NCBI GenBank assembly: GCA_003157675.1
Contig: PMKG01000263.1
Coordinates: 1 to 12,141 of the forward strand
From: Acidobacteriota bacterium
Lineage (GTDB): Bacteria; Acidobacteriota; Vicinamibacteria; Vicinamibacterales; Fen-181
Direction of reading: 5' to 3'
Length of the DNA: 12,141 bases
The notes beneath the pieces are model-generated. The model worked only from the letters and a program-made list of their open reading frames with translations, searched no databases and was not told the DNA's origin. A program made the position numbers and the translations under genes. Shown one piece after another: positions 1-5,955 of the stretch. The number at the start of each line of letters is the position of its first letter. Positions within the stretch are counted from its first letter, which is position 1.

Positions 1-415
1 CAGGGCGAGTTGGTCGCTCTCTTGCTGCAAGTTTAAAACGCGCTATTGGTCGGCGATCGAATTGACTGCGACAGTCTTTCACTTGCAAAAATCTTAAAAT
101 TGTGTAGTATATTCTGTTGGATTACTTCAATAGAAAGTGCGCACCATACGGGGAGACGAATTCCCCAAGTGGGGCGCAGACGGGGGCAGCGGATCAACGG
201 CCAAGCCTAACCTTCTACTGTTTAGTAAATAGTGTTGATAAAAATTATCCATCACCGCCCTTATTTGATTCCTCATTTGATTTTTTTCCGCGCTATTTAC
301 CTAGCTTTTCGGCATAAAGGTAAAAAGCGCTGCTTTTCATATCATTTGTCAGCACGGAATTGCTTTATTGTTCGATCTGAATTTATCGTGTCTGGCGGAC
401 GTTCGAGAGAGCATT
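1..415. other. AT-rich region without a convincing gene
   Basis: This stretch is much richer in A and T than the rest of the window. The only open frames are short, begin at TTG or lack a ribosome site, and have no family resemblance. The first 36 bases read in frame 1 as eleven codons ending in TAA at 34-36, which could be the tail of a plus-strand gene entering from the left, but this is too short to judge. Bases 150-174 hold two small overlapping hairpins: GGGGA/TCCCC at 150-154 and 162-166, and CCCCA/TGGGG at 163-167 and 170-174. They share the C-run and so could not form together. Confidence 0.5.
83..110 (+). promoter_or_regulatory. sigma70-like promoter candidate
   Basis: TTGCAA at 83-88 and TAGTAT at 105-110 are separated by 16 bases and resemble -35 and -10 boxes, within an AT-rich setting. 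An overlapping TATATT lies at 108-113. The next gene starts about 300 bases downstream, so if this site drives it the leader is long. AT-rich DNA gives such matches easily by chance. Confidence 0.3.
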
Positions 416-838
416 ATGCCTAGCAACAAAGTTATTGTAGACGTGCTCATGGAAACGAGCCATCTGCTCCAGCAAAAGGGCTGGAACAAATTTTCCATGG
501 CCCGCGATCCGCGCGGTGAGGGCGTGAGCCCAGATAGCAAAAACGCTTCTTGTTACTGCCTGTCCGGCGCGCTGGTCAAGGCGTGGCGAACCATCGACCC
601 GCAGAATGAAGATTTCTACTTTAAATATTTTGAAACAAAATTTTCCGACGATCTGCGCGAAAGCTATGGCTATGATCACACGTTCACGCGATGGAACGAC
701 GAAGTGGCGACCTGCCGGGAAGACGTTGTGACCCTGATCCACTCGGTCATCACATCAATTTTGCGGGATGAATCCGCCATTTCGCCTGATCTCGATGTGA
801 AAGCCAAGGGCGCTGGACAGGATAAGCGCCGCGCTTGA
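416..838 (+). CDS. DUF6197-type hypothetical protein
   Basis: A 140-residue protein with no signal peptide or membrane segment, so probably cytoplasmic. Its layout matches DUF6197 as I recall that family: an N-terminal helix with a GW pair (residues 22-23), a central segment with Cys46, Cys48 and Gly51-Ala52 corresponding to the family's C-x-x-G-A stretch, and a late W-N-D (93-95) followed by a helix resembling the family's 'eeVlxLlxxA' ending. The family has no known function that I can state. I chose ATG 416 because of the GAGAGA at 405-410 and because the N-terminus then lies close to the conserved part; a TTG at 368 would add 16 residues. It stands alone, with a hairpin terminator just after it. 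Codon use is less GC-rich than in the genes to the right, in line with a different source genome. Confidence 0.7.
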   Translation: MPSNKVIVDVLMETSHLLQQKGWNKFSMARDPRGEGVSPDSKNASCYCLSGALVKAWRTIDPQNEDFYFKYFETKFSDDLRESYGYDHTFTRWNDEVATCREDVVTLIHSVITSILRDESAISPDLDVKAKGAGQDKRRA

Positions 839-855
839 CAGAGCGGCCCGCCTCG

Positions 856-888
856 GCGCCCGACGTTAAGCCGGGCGCGGCCGGTTTT
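856..888 (+). terminator. hairpin terminator after the DUF6197 gene
   Basis: GCGCCCG (856-862) and CGGGCGC (872-878) form a perfect 7-bp stem with a 9-nt loop, 18 bases after the stop codon. A run of four T follows at 885-888. The T-run is short and six bases from the stem, so this is a weak intrinsic terminator. Confidence 0.5.
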
Positions 889-938
889 CTCCCTGATCGA
901 CGTCAGTCGAATCCACTCGCTCGCGCCTGAAGCGCTTT

Positions 939-966
939 TTGACCGAATGGATCTCTCGGCTAAAAA
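939..966 (+). promoter_or_regulatory. possible promoter for the CYTH-CHAD gene
   Basis: TTGACC at 939-944 and TAAAAA at 961-966 are spaced by 16 bases upstream of the CYTH frame. A second TTGACG lies at 986-991 but has no good -10 box at the right distance. The rest of the 839-1119 gap shows nothing beyond the terminator. The call rests on box similarity only. Confidence 0.25.
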
Positions 967-1134
967 ATGCAATAGACTCAAAAGCTTGACGATATTCTGA
1001 CTAATCGGATTGATTAAGACCTGACCGGAATATGCTCCCGCCGGGCCGGATCATTGCGTCCTATCGCCGAAGCCTCAAAATAGCGGCCGGCGCCGCCCGT
1101 TCCCCGAGAGGCGCCGCCCATGACGAGGGCGACG

Positions 1135-3609
1135 ATGCCGGAGACCGAACTCAAATTCCTGATCGCGGAGGCGGATCTTCCGAAGCTCGGGAAGCTTGCC
1201 GCCCTGCGCGAAGGAATGAAGGACGCGCGCGCGCAACAAAGCAGGACCATCTATTTCGACACCGACCGCCGTGACCTCTGGAAGCGCGGCTTCATCCTTC
1301 GCATCCGCAGCGCCGGCGGACGCCTGATCCAGACGATCAAGCAGGAACAGGCCTCGCTTGTCGAAAGAGGCGAGTGGGAGCGTGAAATAAAGCCGCCCTT
1401 GGCGGGCGCGCCGCTTCGTCCCGATCTGGCGATGATCGAAGACACGCCATTGGCCGAGGCGATCGACCGATCCATTCGCGACAGCCTTCGTCCGGCGTTC
1501 GAGATCGACGTCGAGCGCACCGCCTTTTTGTGGCGCGACGGGAGGACCCTGATCGAGATCGTCATCGACCGCGGCGCGATTCACGAAGTCGCCGCGCGCG
1601 GCCAAACGCTGCGAATCAGCGAGCTGGAACTCGAATTGAAGCGGGGCGACGTCGAGGCGGCGTTCGTCCTCGCCCGCACGCTGGCGGCGCAGGCTCCCCT
1701 GCGTCTCAGCATCATCAGTAAGGCCGAACGCGGCCAGCGCCTCACGGCGCGCGCCATCGCCTCGCCGGCGAAGGCGTCGGCGCCCCGCCTGAGCCGCGAC
1801 ATGACGATCACTGCGGCGTTCATGACGATCGCCCACGCCTGCCTGCATGATTTCATGCTCAACGCCGCCGCGCTGGATCTCCTGCCGGCGCTCAAGCCGC
1901 TGCTCCTCAACGCGGGCTTTCACACGGTAGTCGTTCCCCTCAAGGACGACCTGGTGCGGAACATCAAGGGAAGGCTCTACCTGCTCTGGGCCGGCACGCT
2001 GCTCGTCCTGCTCATCGGCTGCGTCAACGTGATCAACCTCGCGCTCGTGCGGACCCATTCGCGCTCGCGCGAGCTGGCGACGCGGCTGGCGCTTGGCGCG
2101 GGGCGCGCCGACGTGGCCAGGCAGTTCTTCTCCGAGAGCTTCATGCTGACGGGGGCCGCCGGCCTCGCCGGCCTGCTCGCCGGCTGGGGCCTGATTCGCG
2201 GGCTGACCAGCCTCGACCTCGCGCAGATCCCGCGCGGCGCCGAGATCGGCCTCGGCCTGATGCCGGTGCTCTTCACGCTCGGGCTGTCCATCGTCCTCGG
2301 CCTGGTGATCGGCGCGTTCCCGCTGGCGAGCGCCTTGACGCTCGACATCAACGCCGTGCTCCACGAGAGCGGCAGGACGGGCACCGGCGGGCGGGGGCCG
2401 CGCCTGCTGCGGCGCACCCTCGTCGTCACGCAGGTGGCCGTCGCGTTCCTGCTGCTGGTCGGCACCGGCCTTCTTCTGGCCAGCTTCCGGCAGATTCTCG
2501 CCATCGACCCGGGCTTCGACGCCCAGCACGTGCTGATCGCTTCGGTGCGACTCCCGGCCTCGCGGTATGCGGGCGACAAGGAGTTGCGCGGGTTCACCGA
2601 CGAGGCACTGCGGCGTCTGCGCGGCATGGCGGGCGTCACGGCCGCCGGCGCGACCGACTCGGTCCCGCTGAGCGGCGACCACAACGACAGCGTGATCCTG
2701 GCCGAGGGGTACCAGATGAAGCCCGGCGAGTCGGTCATCTCGCCGACCCGCGTGACCGTCGGCCCAGGCTACTTCGAGTCGATGAAGATTCCACTCGTTC
2801 ACGGTCGCTACCTCGAGGATCGCGATTCCGCCGACGCGCCGCGCGTCGTCATCGTGGACACGCGGCTGGCGAAGCGCTTCTGGCCCGGGCAGAACCCGGT
2901 CGGCCGGCGCATGTACCAGCCCGGGAGCGCCAAGGACGTGCTGGGCACGAATGACCAGACGCACTTCCTGACCGTCATTGGCGTCGTCGGCGAGGTCAAG
3001 ACAGATGGCCTGGTCGCGGATCGGACGCCGGTCGGCGCGTACTACCTGGCGATGGCGCAGGACACGAGCCGGTACATGGCCTTCACCGTGCGCTCCGCTG
3101 GTGACCCCCGCGTGCTCTCGGCGCCGCTGCGCGCGGCGATCGCCTCGCTCGATCCGGAGCTGCCAGTCTTCGATGTGAAGACGATGGAGCAGATGACCGA
3201 CGAATCGCTGGTCACGAGGCGCTGGCCGATGCTGCTGTCGATGGGGTTCGGCGTGGTGGCGCTGCTGCTGTCGGCGCTCGGCATCTACGGCGTGCTGGCG
3301 TATCTCGTCACGCAGCGCACGAAGGAGATCGGCATCCGCATGGCGATCGGCGGCACGCCGCGGACGATCTTCGACCTCGTGCTGAAGGAAGGGCTGGTGC
3401 TGCTCGGCGTGGGTCTCGCGGTCGGCGGCGTGGGCCTGCTGTGGCTGAGCCGGGCGCTCTCCTCGCAGCTCTACGGCGTGCGCCCGAGCGACCCGACCGT
3501 GATCGCGCTGGCCGGCCTGGCGCTCGGCGCGATCGCCCTGGTCGCCTGCGCGATCCCGGCCGGCCGCGCCACGCGCATCAATCCGGTGGTGGCGCTGAAC
3601 AATGAGTAG
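1135..3609 (+). CDS. chimeric frame: CYTH/CHAD N-terminus joined to ADOP permease C-terminus
   Basis: One uninterrupted frame holding parts of two unrelated proteins. Numbered from ATG 1120, residues 6-205 are a CYTH (triphosphate tunnel) domain, a family that hydrolyses inorganic triphosphate or related substrates. It shows ExExK (E8, E10, K12), RTIYFDT (42-48), RIR (61-63), QTIK (71-74), ERGEWE (82-87) and the ELELELK strand (168-174). Residues 228-248 look like the opening helix of CHAD, then stop. From about 250 the protein is an ADOP permease (MacB/FtsX type) lacking its first TM and most of the first periplasmic domain. TM segments lie near 286-310, 340-360, 377-401, 432-455, 706-729, 756-777 and 793-813, with the second periplasmic core at 456-700. 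I prefer ATG 1135, with GAGGG at 1125-1129 and ExExK close behind; ATG 1120 also has a ribosome site (GAGAGG, 1106-1111). A cytosolic enzyme running into a permease midway through its periplasmic domain makes little topological sense. Confidence 0.75.
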   Translation: MPETELKFLIAEADLPKLGKLAALREGMKDARAQQSRTIYFDTDRRDLWKRGFILRIRSAGGRLIQTIKQEQASLVERGEWEREIKPPLAGAPLRPDLAMIEDTPLAEAIDRSIRDSLRPAFEIDVERTAFLWRDGRTLIEIVIDRGAIHEVAARGQTLRISELELELKRGDVEAAFVLARTLAAQAPLRLSIISKAERGQRLTARAIASPAKASAPRLSRDMTITAAFMTIAHACLHDFMLNAAALDLLPALKPLLLNAGFHTVVVPLKDDLVRNIKGRLYLLWAGTLLVLLIGCVNVINLALVRTHSRSRELATRLALGAGRADVARQFFSESFMLTGAAGLAGLLAGWGLIRGLTSLDLAQIPRGAEIGLGLMPVLFTLGLSIVLGLVIGAFPLASALTLDINAVLHESGRTGTGGRGPRLLRRTLVVTQVAVAFLLLVGTGLLLASFRQILAIDPGFDAQHVLIASVRLPASRYAGDKELRGFTDEALRRLRGMAGVTAAGATDSVPLSGDHNDSVILAEGYQMKPGESVISPTRVTVGPGYFESMKIPLVHGRYLEDRDSADAPRVVIVDTRLAKRFWPGQNPVGRRMYQPGSAKDVLGTNDQTHFLTVIGVVGEVKTDGLVADRTPVGAYYLAMAQDTSRYMAFTVRSAGDPRVLSAPLRAAIASLDPELPVFDVKTMEQMTDESLVTRRWPMLLSMGFGVVALLLSALGIYGVLAYLVTQRTKEIGIRMAIGGTPRTIFDLVLKEGLVLLGVGLAVGGVGLLWLSRALSSQLYGVRPSDPTVIALAGLALGAIALVACAIPAGRATRINPVVALNNE
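1855..1880 (+). other. breakpoint between two unrelated source sequences
   Basis: The coding sense changes here from CHAD (helix ending in F-M-L-N) to ADOP (L-N-A-A-A-L-D-L-L-P-A-L-K-P, a stretch I recall as typical of the end of the first periplasmic domain in ADOPs). Residues 247-253, L-N-A-A-A-L-D, could fit either protein, so the join probably sits in a short shared GC-rich segment such as CTCAACGCCGCCG (1858-1870). Short shared sequence at a join is what both misassembly and microhomology-mediated recombination leave behind. Confidence 0.7.
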
Positions 3610-3686
3610 ACACTGGCCGGCTTACGCCTTGCGCCTCACGCCTCAGGGTTGGCGGCGTGCGTCTTGCGGCCGCGAGCTGCCTCCCC

Positions 3687-3711
3687 TGTAGGGCGACCCT
3701 TTAGGGTTGCC
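3687..3711 (+). repeat. partial copy (A) of the composite palindromic repeat
   Basis: These 25 bases match exactly the end of the two larger copies (8977-9001 and 11660-11684). They form the hairpin GGCGACCC-TTTA-GGGTTGCC (8 bp with one G-U pair). Upstream of the match the sequence does not follow the larger copies. It lies between the permease stop and the next gene, so it could also act as a transcript-end hairpin. The rest of the 3610-3809 gap is GC-rich with no other gene. Confidence 0.75.
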
Positions 3712-3747
3712 GGCGGCGTGACACTCGACTGACCTGCGTCAGTTCCG

Positions 3748-3807
3748 ATTACGCGAGTTAACCCCCCGTCCTCCGCGAGCGTAATAGTGGGCAGAAGGAG
3801 ACTCTGC
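3748..3807 (+). promoter_or_regulatory. inverted repeat and hairpin-framed ribosome binding site before 3810
   Basis: ATTACGC (3748-3754) and GCGTAAT (3779-3785) are a perfect 7-bp inverted repeat 24 bases apart, a possible operator or leader hairpin. Next, GCAGA (3791-3795) and TCTGC (3803-3807) enclose AGGAGAC, which puts the Shine-Dalgarno sequence AAGGAG (3795-3800) largely in the loop, 9 bases before ATG 3810. The site confirms the start of that gene. No clear promoter boxes were found; a regulatory role for the hairpins is a guess. Confidence 0.35.
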
Positions 3808-3809
3808 CG

Positions 3810-4754
3810 ATGCCCGCACTTGTCCGACGTGGATGTTTCGCCGCCCTGGTTGCGCTGTCGATCCTCTTCACATCAGGCCTCGCGCTCGGCGCGCCCCAGG
3901 CGCGCCAGATGCCCCAGGCGCCCCAAGCCCCGCCTGCGATGGCCCGGCAGGGGGTTCCACAGCCAGTCGTTGGCTACGGGCCCTCGCAGGACGCCGAGCA
4001 GACGCGCAGAGAGCTCGGGAAAGTGCTCGCCCATTACAGCCCGGCGGTGGGCCACGTTCTGGCGCTCGATCCGTTGCTGTTGCAGAACGCCGCCTACCTG
4101 GCGCCGTATCCGGAACTCGTGGCCTTCCTGAACGAGCACCCGGAGGTGGCCCGCAACGCGTCGTACTACTTCGCCGAATTCAGGAACGACTACTACTACA
4201 CGCCGCAGGACCACGACAGCCAGATGATCAGGATGTGGAGCGGCTTCCTCGGGGGTGTCACGGCGTTCCTCGTCTTCTGCGTGATCACCGGCCTGCTCGT
4301 CTGGCTGATCAAGACGGTGACCGACAACCGGCGGTGGGCCAGGCTCTTCAAGGCGCAGACCGAGGCGCGCAACAAGCTGCTCGACAGGTTCGGCACGAAC
4401 GAGGACCTGCTGGCCTACATCGCGACGCCGGCCGGCAAGCGATTCCTCGAATCGACCCCGATCGATCTCGGCCCCACGTCCACTTCCGTCGGAGGGCCGA
4501 TGCGGCGTATTCTCTGGGCAACCGAGATGGGCGTGGTTCTGGCCTGCGGAGGGGGTGGCCTCATGATCGCGAGGCAGAACCTGCCGGGCGAGCTGCCGCA
4601 GATGATGTGGCTGGTCGCCGTCTTCGCCATCTCGATCGGCATTGGGTTCATCCTGGCGGCTGGAGCATCGTACTTGCTCTCGCGCCGAATGGGGATTCTG
4701 GGTCCTGCGGTGTCCCGCGACGAGCGGACGACCGATGCCCACCCGACCGAGTAG
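3810..4754 (+). CDS. unrecognised membrane protein, first gene of a sigma/anti-sigma operon
   Basis: A 314-residue protein that I cannot assign to a named family. It begins with a signal peptide (Arg6-Arg7, hydrophobic 10-27, likely cleavage near A-L-G-A at 25-28), then a Pro/Gln/Ala-rich linker (29-55). A soluble, probably exported segment (60-140) carries a Y-rich patch (Y119, Y120, Y128-Y130). A TM helix at 144-168 is followed by a charged stretch, probably cytoplasmic, at 170-232, with F-K-A-Q-T-E-A-R-N-K-L-L-D-R-F at 180-194. Two more TM helices lie at 236-252 and 265-290, and the tail is polar. AAGGAG at 3795-3800 supports the start. The next gene, an ECF sigma factor, follows after 16 bases, so this protein is probably part of the same regulon or the signal-sensing machinery. 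That role is inferred from position only. Confidence 0.8.
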   Translation: MPALVRRGCFAALVALSILFTSGLALGAPQARQMPQAPQAPPAMARQGVPQPVVGYGPSQDAEQTRRELGKVLAHYSPAVGHVLALDPLLLQNAAYLAPYPELVAFLNEHPEVARNASYYFAEFRNDYYYTPQDHDSQMIRMWSGFLGGVTAFLVFCVITGLLVWLIKTVTDNRRWARLFKAQTEARNKLLDRFGTNEDLLAYIATPAGKRFLESTPIDLGPTSTSVGGPMRRILWATEMGVVLACGGGGLMIARQNLPGELPQMMWLVAVFAISIGIGFILAAGASYLLSRRMGILGPAVSRDERTTDAHPTE

Positions 4755-4770
4755 CCCGGAGGGTTCAGAC

Positions 4771-5349
4771 GTGGCGCGAGATCTGGTCGTGGCAGGAATC
4801 GGTCGCCTCGACGAGCGGGCGATCGAGGCTGCCGACCCACCCCGCATGGACGAAGACGCCTTCCGTGCGTTCTACGACCTGACCTCGCGCGCCGTCTGGG
4901 CCTACCTCTCGCACGTGACCGGCGAGCCTCACGCCGCCGACGACCTCCTCCAGGAGACCTACATCCGTTTCCTCGGCGTCAGGCGCCGGTGGGAGAGCGA
5001 CGCGCACCGGCGCCACTACTTGTTCCGCATTGCCACCAACCTGGCGCACGACCGTCATCGCCGCAACGCGCGGCGCGAGACGCGGCCGCTCGACGAGGAG
5101 CGCGGGGCCGCCTGCGCGGTGGCGCAGGGTTCCGGGCACGGGCACGAGGAGCGGGCCGACCTCAGACGCGCGCTCGAGCACCTCTCGGCGCGTGAGCGCG
5201 AGATGCTGTGGCTGGCCTACGCCGAAGGGGCGTCGCACCAGGAAATCGCGGACGCGCTGGGGCTGAGGGCCCGAGGGATCAGGGTGCTGCTGTTCCGCGC
5301 CCGGAAGAAGCTCGCCGCGCTGCTGCGGGGATCAGGGAGCGAGGGTTGA
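4771..5349 (+). CDS. ECF-type RNA polymerase sigma factor
   Basis: A 192-residue alternative sigma factor that directs RNA polymerase to a specific promoter set. Region 2 spans about 28-96, with the typical D-D-L-L-Q-E-T (57-63) and the Y-L-F-R-I-A-T-N-L-A-H-D stretch (83-94). Region 4 spans about 130-184, with L-S-A-R-E-R-E-M-L (138-146) and a helix-turn-helix reading E-I-A-D-A-L-G-L, then R-V-L-L-F-R-A-R-K-K-L. Size and two-domain layout are normal for the family. I chose GTG 4771 because GGAGGG (4758-4763) lies 7 bases ahead and the start then falls just after the upstream stop. ATG 4735 would overlap the previous gene by 20 bases and has a poor ribosome site. The zinc-finger anti-sigma gene follows after 4 bases, so the pair is almost certainly co-transcribed and probably autoregulated. 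ECF subgroup and target promoter cannot be read from this window. Confidence 0.93.
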   Translation: MARDLVVAGIGRLDERAIEAADPPRMDEDAFRAFYDLTSRAVWAYLSHVTGEPHAADDLLQETYIRFLGVRRRWESDAHRRHYLFRIATNLAHDRHRRNARRETRPLDEERGAACAVAQGSGHGHEERADLRRALEHLSAREREMLWLAYAEGASHQEIADALGLRARGIRVLLFRARKKLAALLRGSGSEG

Positions 5350-5353
5350 GGAC

Positions 5354-5860
5354 ATGACGCGCGAATGCCTTCGGTCAACCGAGGTGGTCGCCGCCGCCAT
5401 CAACGGGGAACTGTCGCCGGCGACCGACAGCGAGCTGCGCCGGCACCTGGCCGAATGCGAGGCCTGCCGCGACCTGGCGCTCGTCGTCACGGACTTGCGG
5501 GGCGAGCGCGATCGTATCCGGCGCGAGGCGCCCGCGCCGTCCGCCGGTCTCGTGTGGTGGCGGGCCCAACTCCGTGAACGACAGGAAGCCGAACGCCGGG
5601 CTGCCGCGCCCGTCACGCTCGTCCACGCCGCCGCGTTCATCGCCGTGCTGGTCCTCGCCGCCGTCTCGTTCTCGACGTTCGCCCATTTGCCTTGGGCGGC
5701 GTCGCCGGCCGATTTCCTGCCGACCTTGCCGACCTGGTCCGAGACGCTCCAGTCGCTGGCCGACGTGTCGCCGGTCCTCCGCTGGGCGCTGGCGCTCGGC
5801 GCCACCGCGTGGCTCATCCTCGGCCCCGTCGCGCTTTATCTCACCTTGCGCCGCGACTGA
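5354..5860 (+). CDS. zinc-finger anti-sigma factor, two TM segments
   Basis: A 168-residue membrane protein expected to bind and silence the sigma factor encoded just upstream. The N-terminal cytoplasmic domain has the HX3CX2C zinc-site motif of ZAS anti-sigma factors (H31, C35, C38) between two helices. A charged linker (46-84) leads to TM1 (86-109), a short external loop with several prolines (110-140) and TM2 (142-164), with a C-terminal R-R-D facing the cytoplasm. Most ZAS proteins have one TM and a large periplasmic domain; here the external part is only about 30 residues, so sensing may rely on the membrane or on a partner such as the protein encoded at 3810. ATG 5354 is supported by GAGGG at 5341-5345, inside the end of the sigma gene. 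Motif and position together make the role firm; the signal is unknown. Confidence 0.87.
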   Translation: MTRECLRSTEVVAAAINGELSPATDSELRRHLAECEACRDLALVVTDLRGERDRIRREAPAPSAGLVWWRAQLRERQEAERRAAAPVTLVHAAAFIAVLVLAAVSFSTFAHLPWAASPADFLPTLPTWSETLQSLADVSPVLRWALALGATAWLILGPVALYLTLRRD

Positions 5861-5942
5861 CGATGGGCGCAAGGCTGTAGCTGGCAGCGTCAGCCCCGAC
5901 TACCCATCGTTCCGCCTTCGTCGCTGATGCGACTACGGCGGA
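5860..5942. terminator. nested hairpins between convergent genes, likely two-way terminator
   Basis: Two perfect inverted repeats fill the gap between the anti-sigma gene and the end of the peptidase gene. ACGATGGG (5860-5867) pairs with CCCATCGT (5903-5910), enclosing GGCTG/CAGCC (5873-5877 and 5891-5895). Next, TCCGCC (5911-5916) pairs with GGCGGA (5937-5942), with inner arms GTCGC (5920-5924) and GCGAC (5929-5933) around a TGAT loop. No T-run follows on either strand, so this is not a classical intrinsic terminator; hairpins alone may end or protect both transcripts. The second hairpin resembles short palindromic intergenic repeats I recall from Acidobacteriota-like contigs. Confidence 0.5.
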
Positions 5943-5955
5943 CAAGCAGTTCCGA

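Noticed and set aside
1..36. Possible C-terminal tail of a gene entering from the left (eleven codons, then TAA)
   Set aside because: Too short to separate from chance; frame 2 is also open to base 97.
117..423. Two short plus-strand frames (66 and 63 codons) in the AT-rich region
   Set aside because: One starts at TTG, neither has a ribosome site, and neither shows a recognisable family or sensible composition.
1075..2964. A 629-codon open frame on the minus strand opposite the fused gene
   Set aside because: Its protein is rich in Arg, His, Gln and Asp with no domain, as expected of the complement of GC-rich coding DNA, and it spans the breakpoint without any change of sense. The plus strand carries recognisable CYTH and permease motifs.
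3833..4882. A 349-codon plus-strand frame overlapping the membrane-protein gene
   Set aside because: Shifted-frame shadow: it lacks a ribosome site, is Arg-rich throughout and overlaps two genes that have signal peptide, TM or sigma motifs in their own frames.
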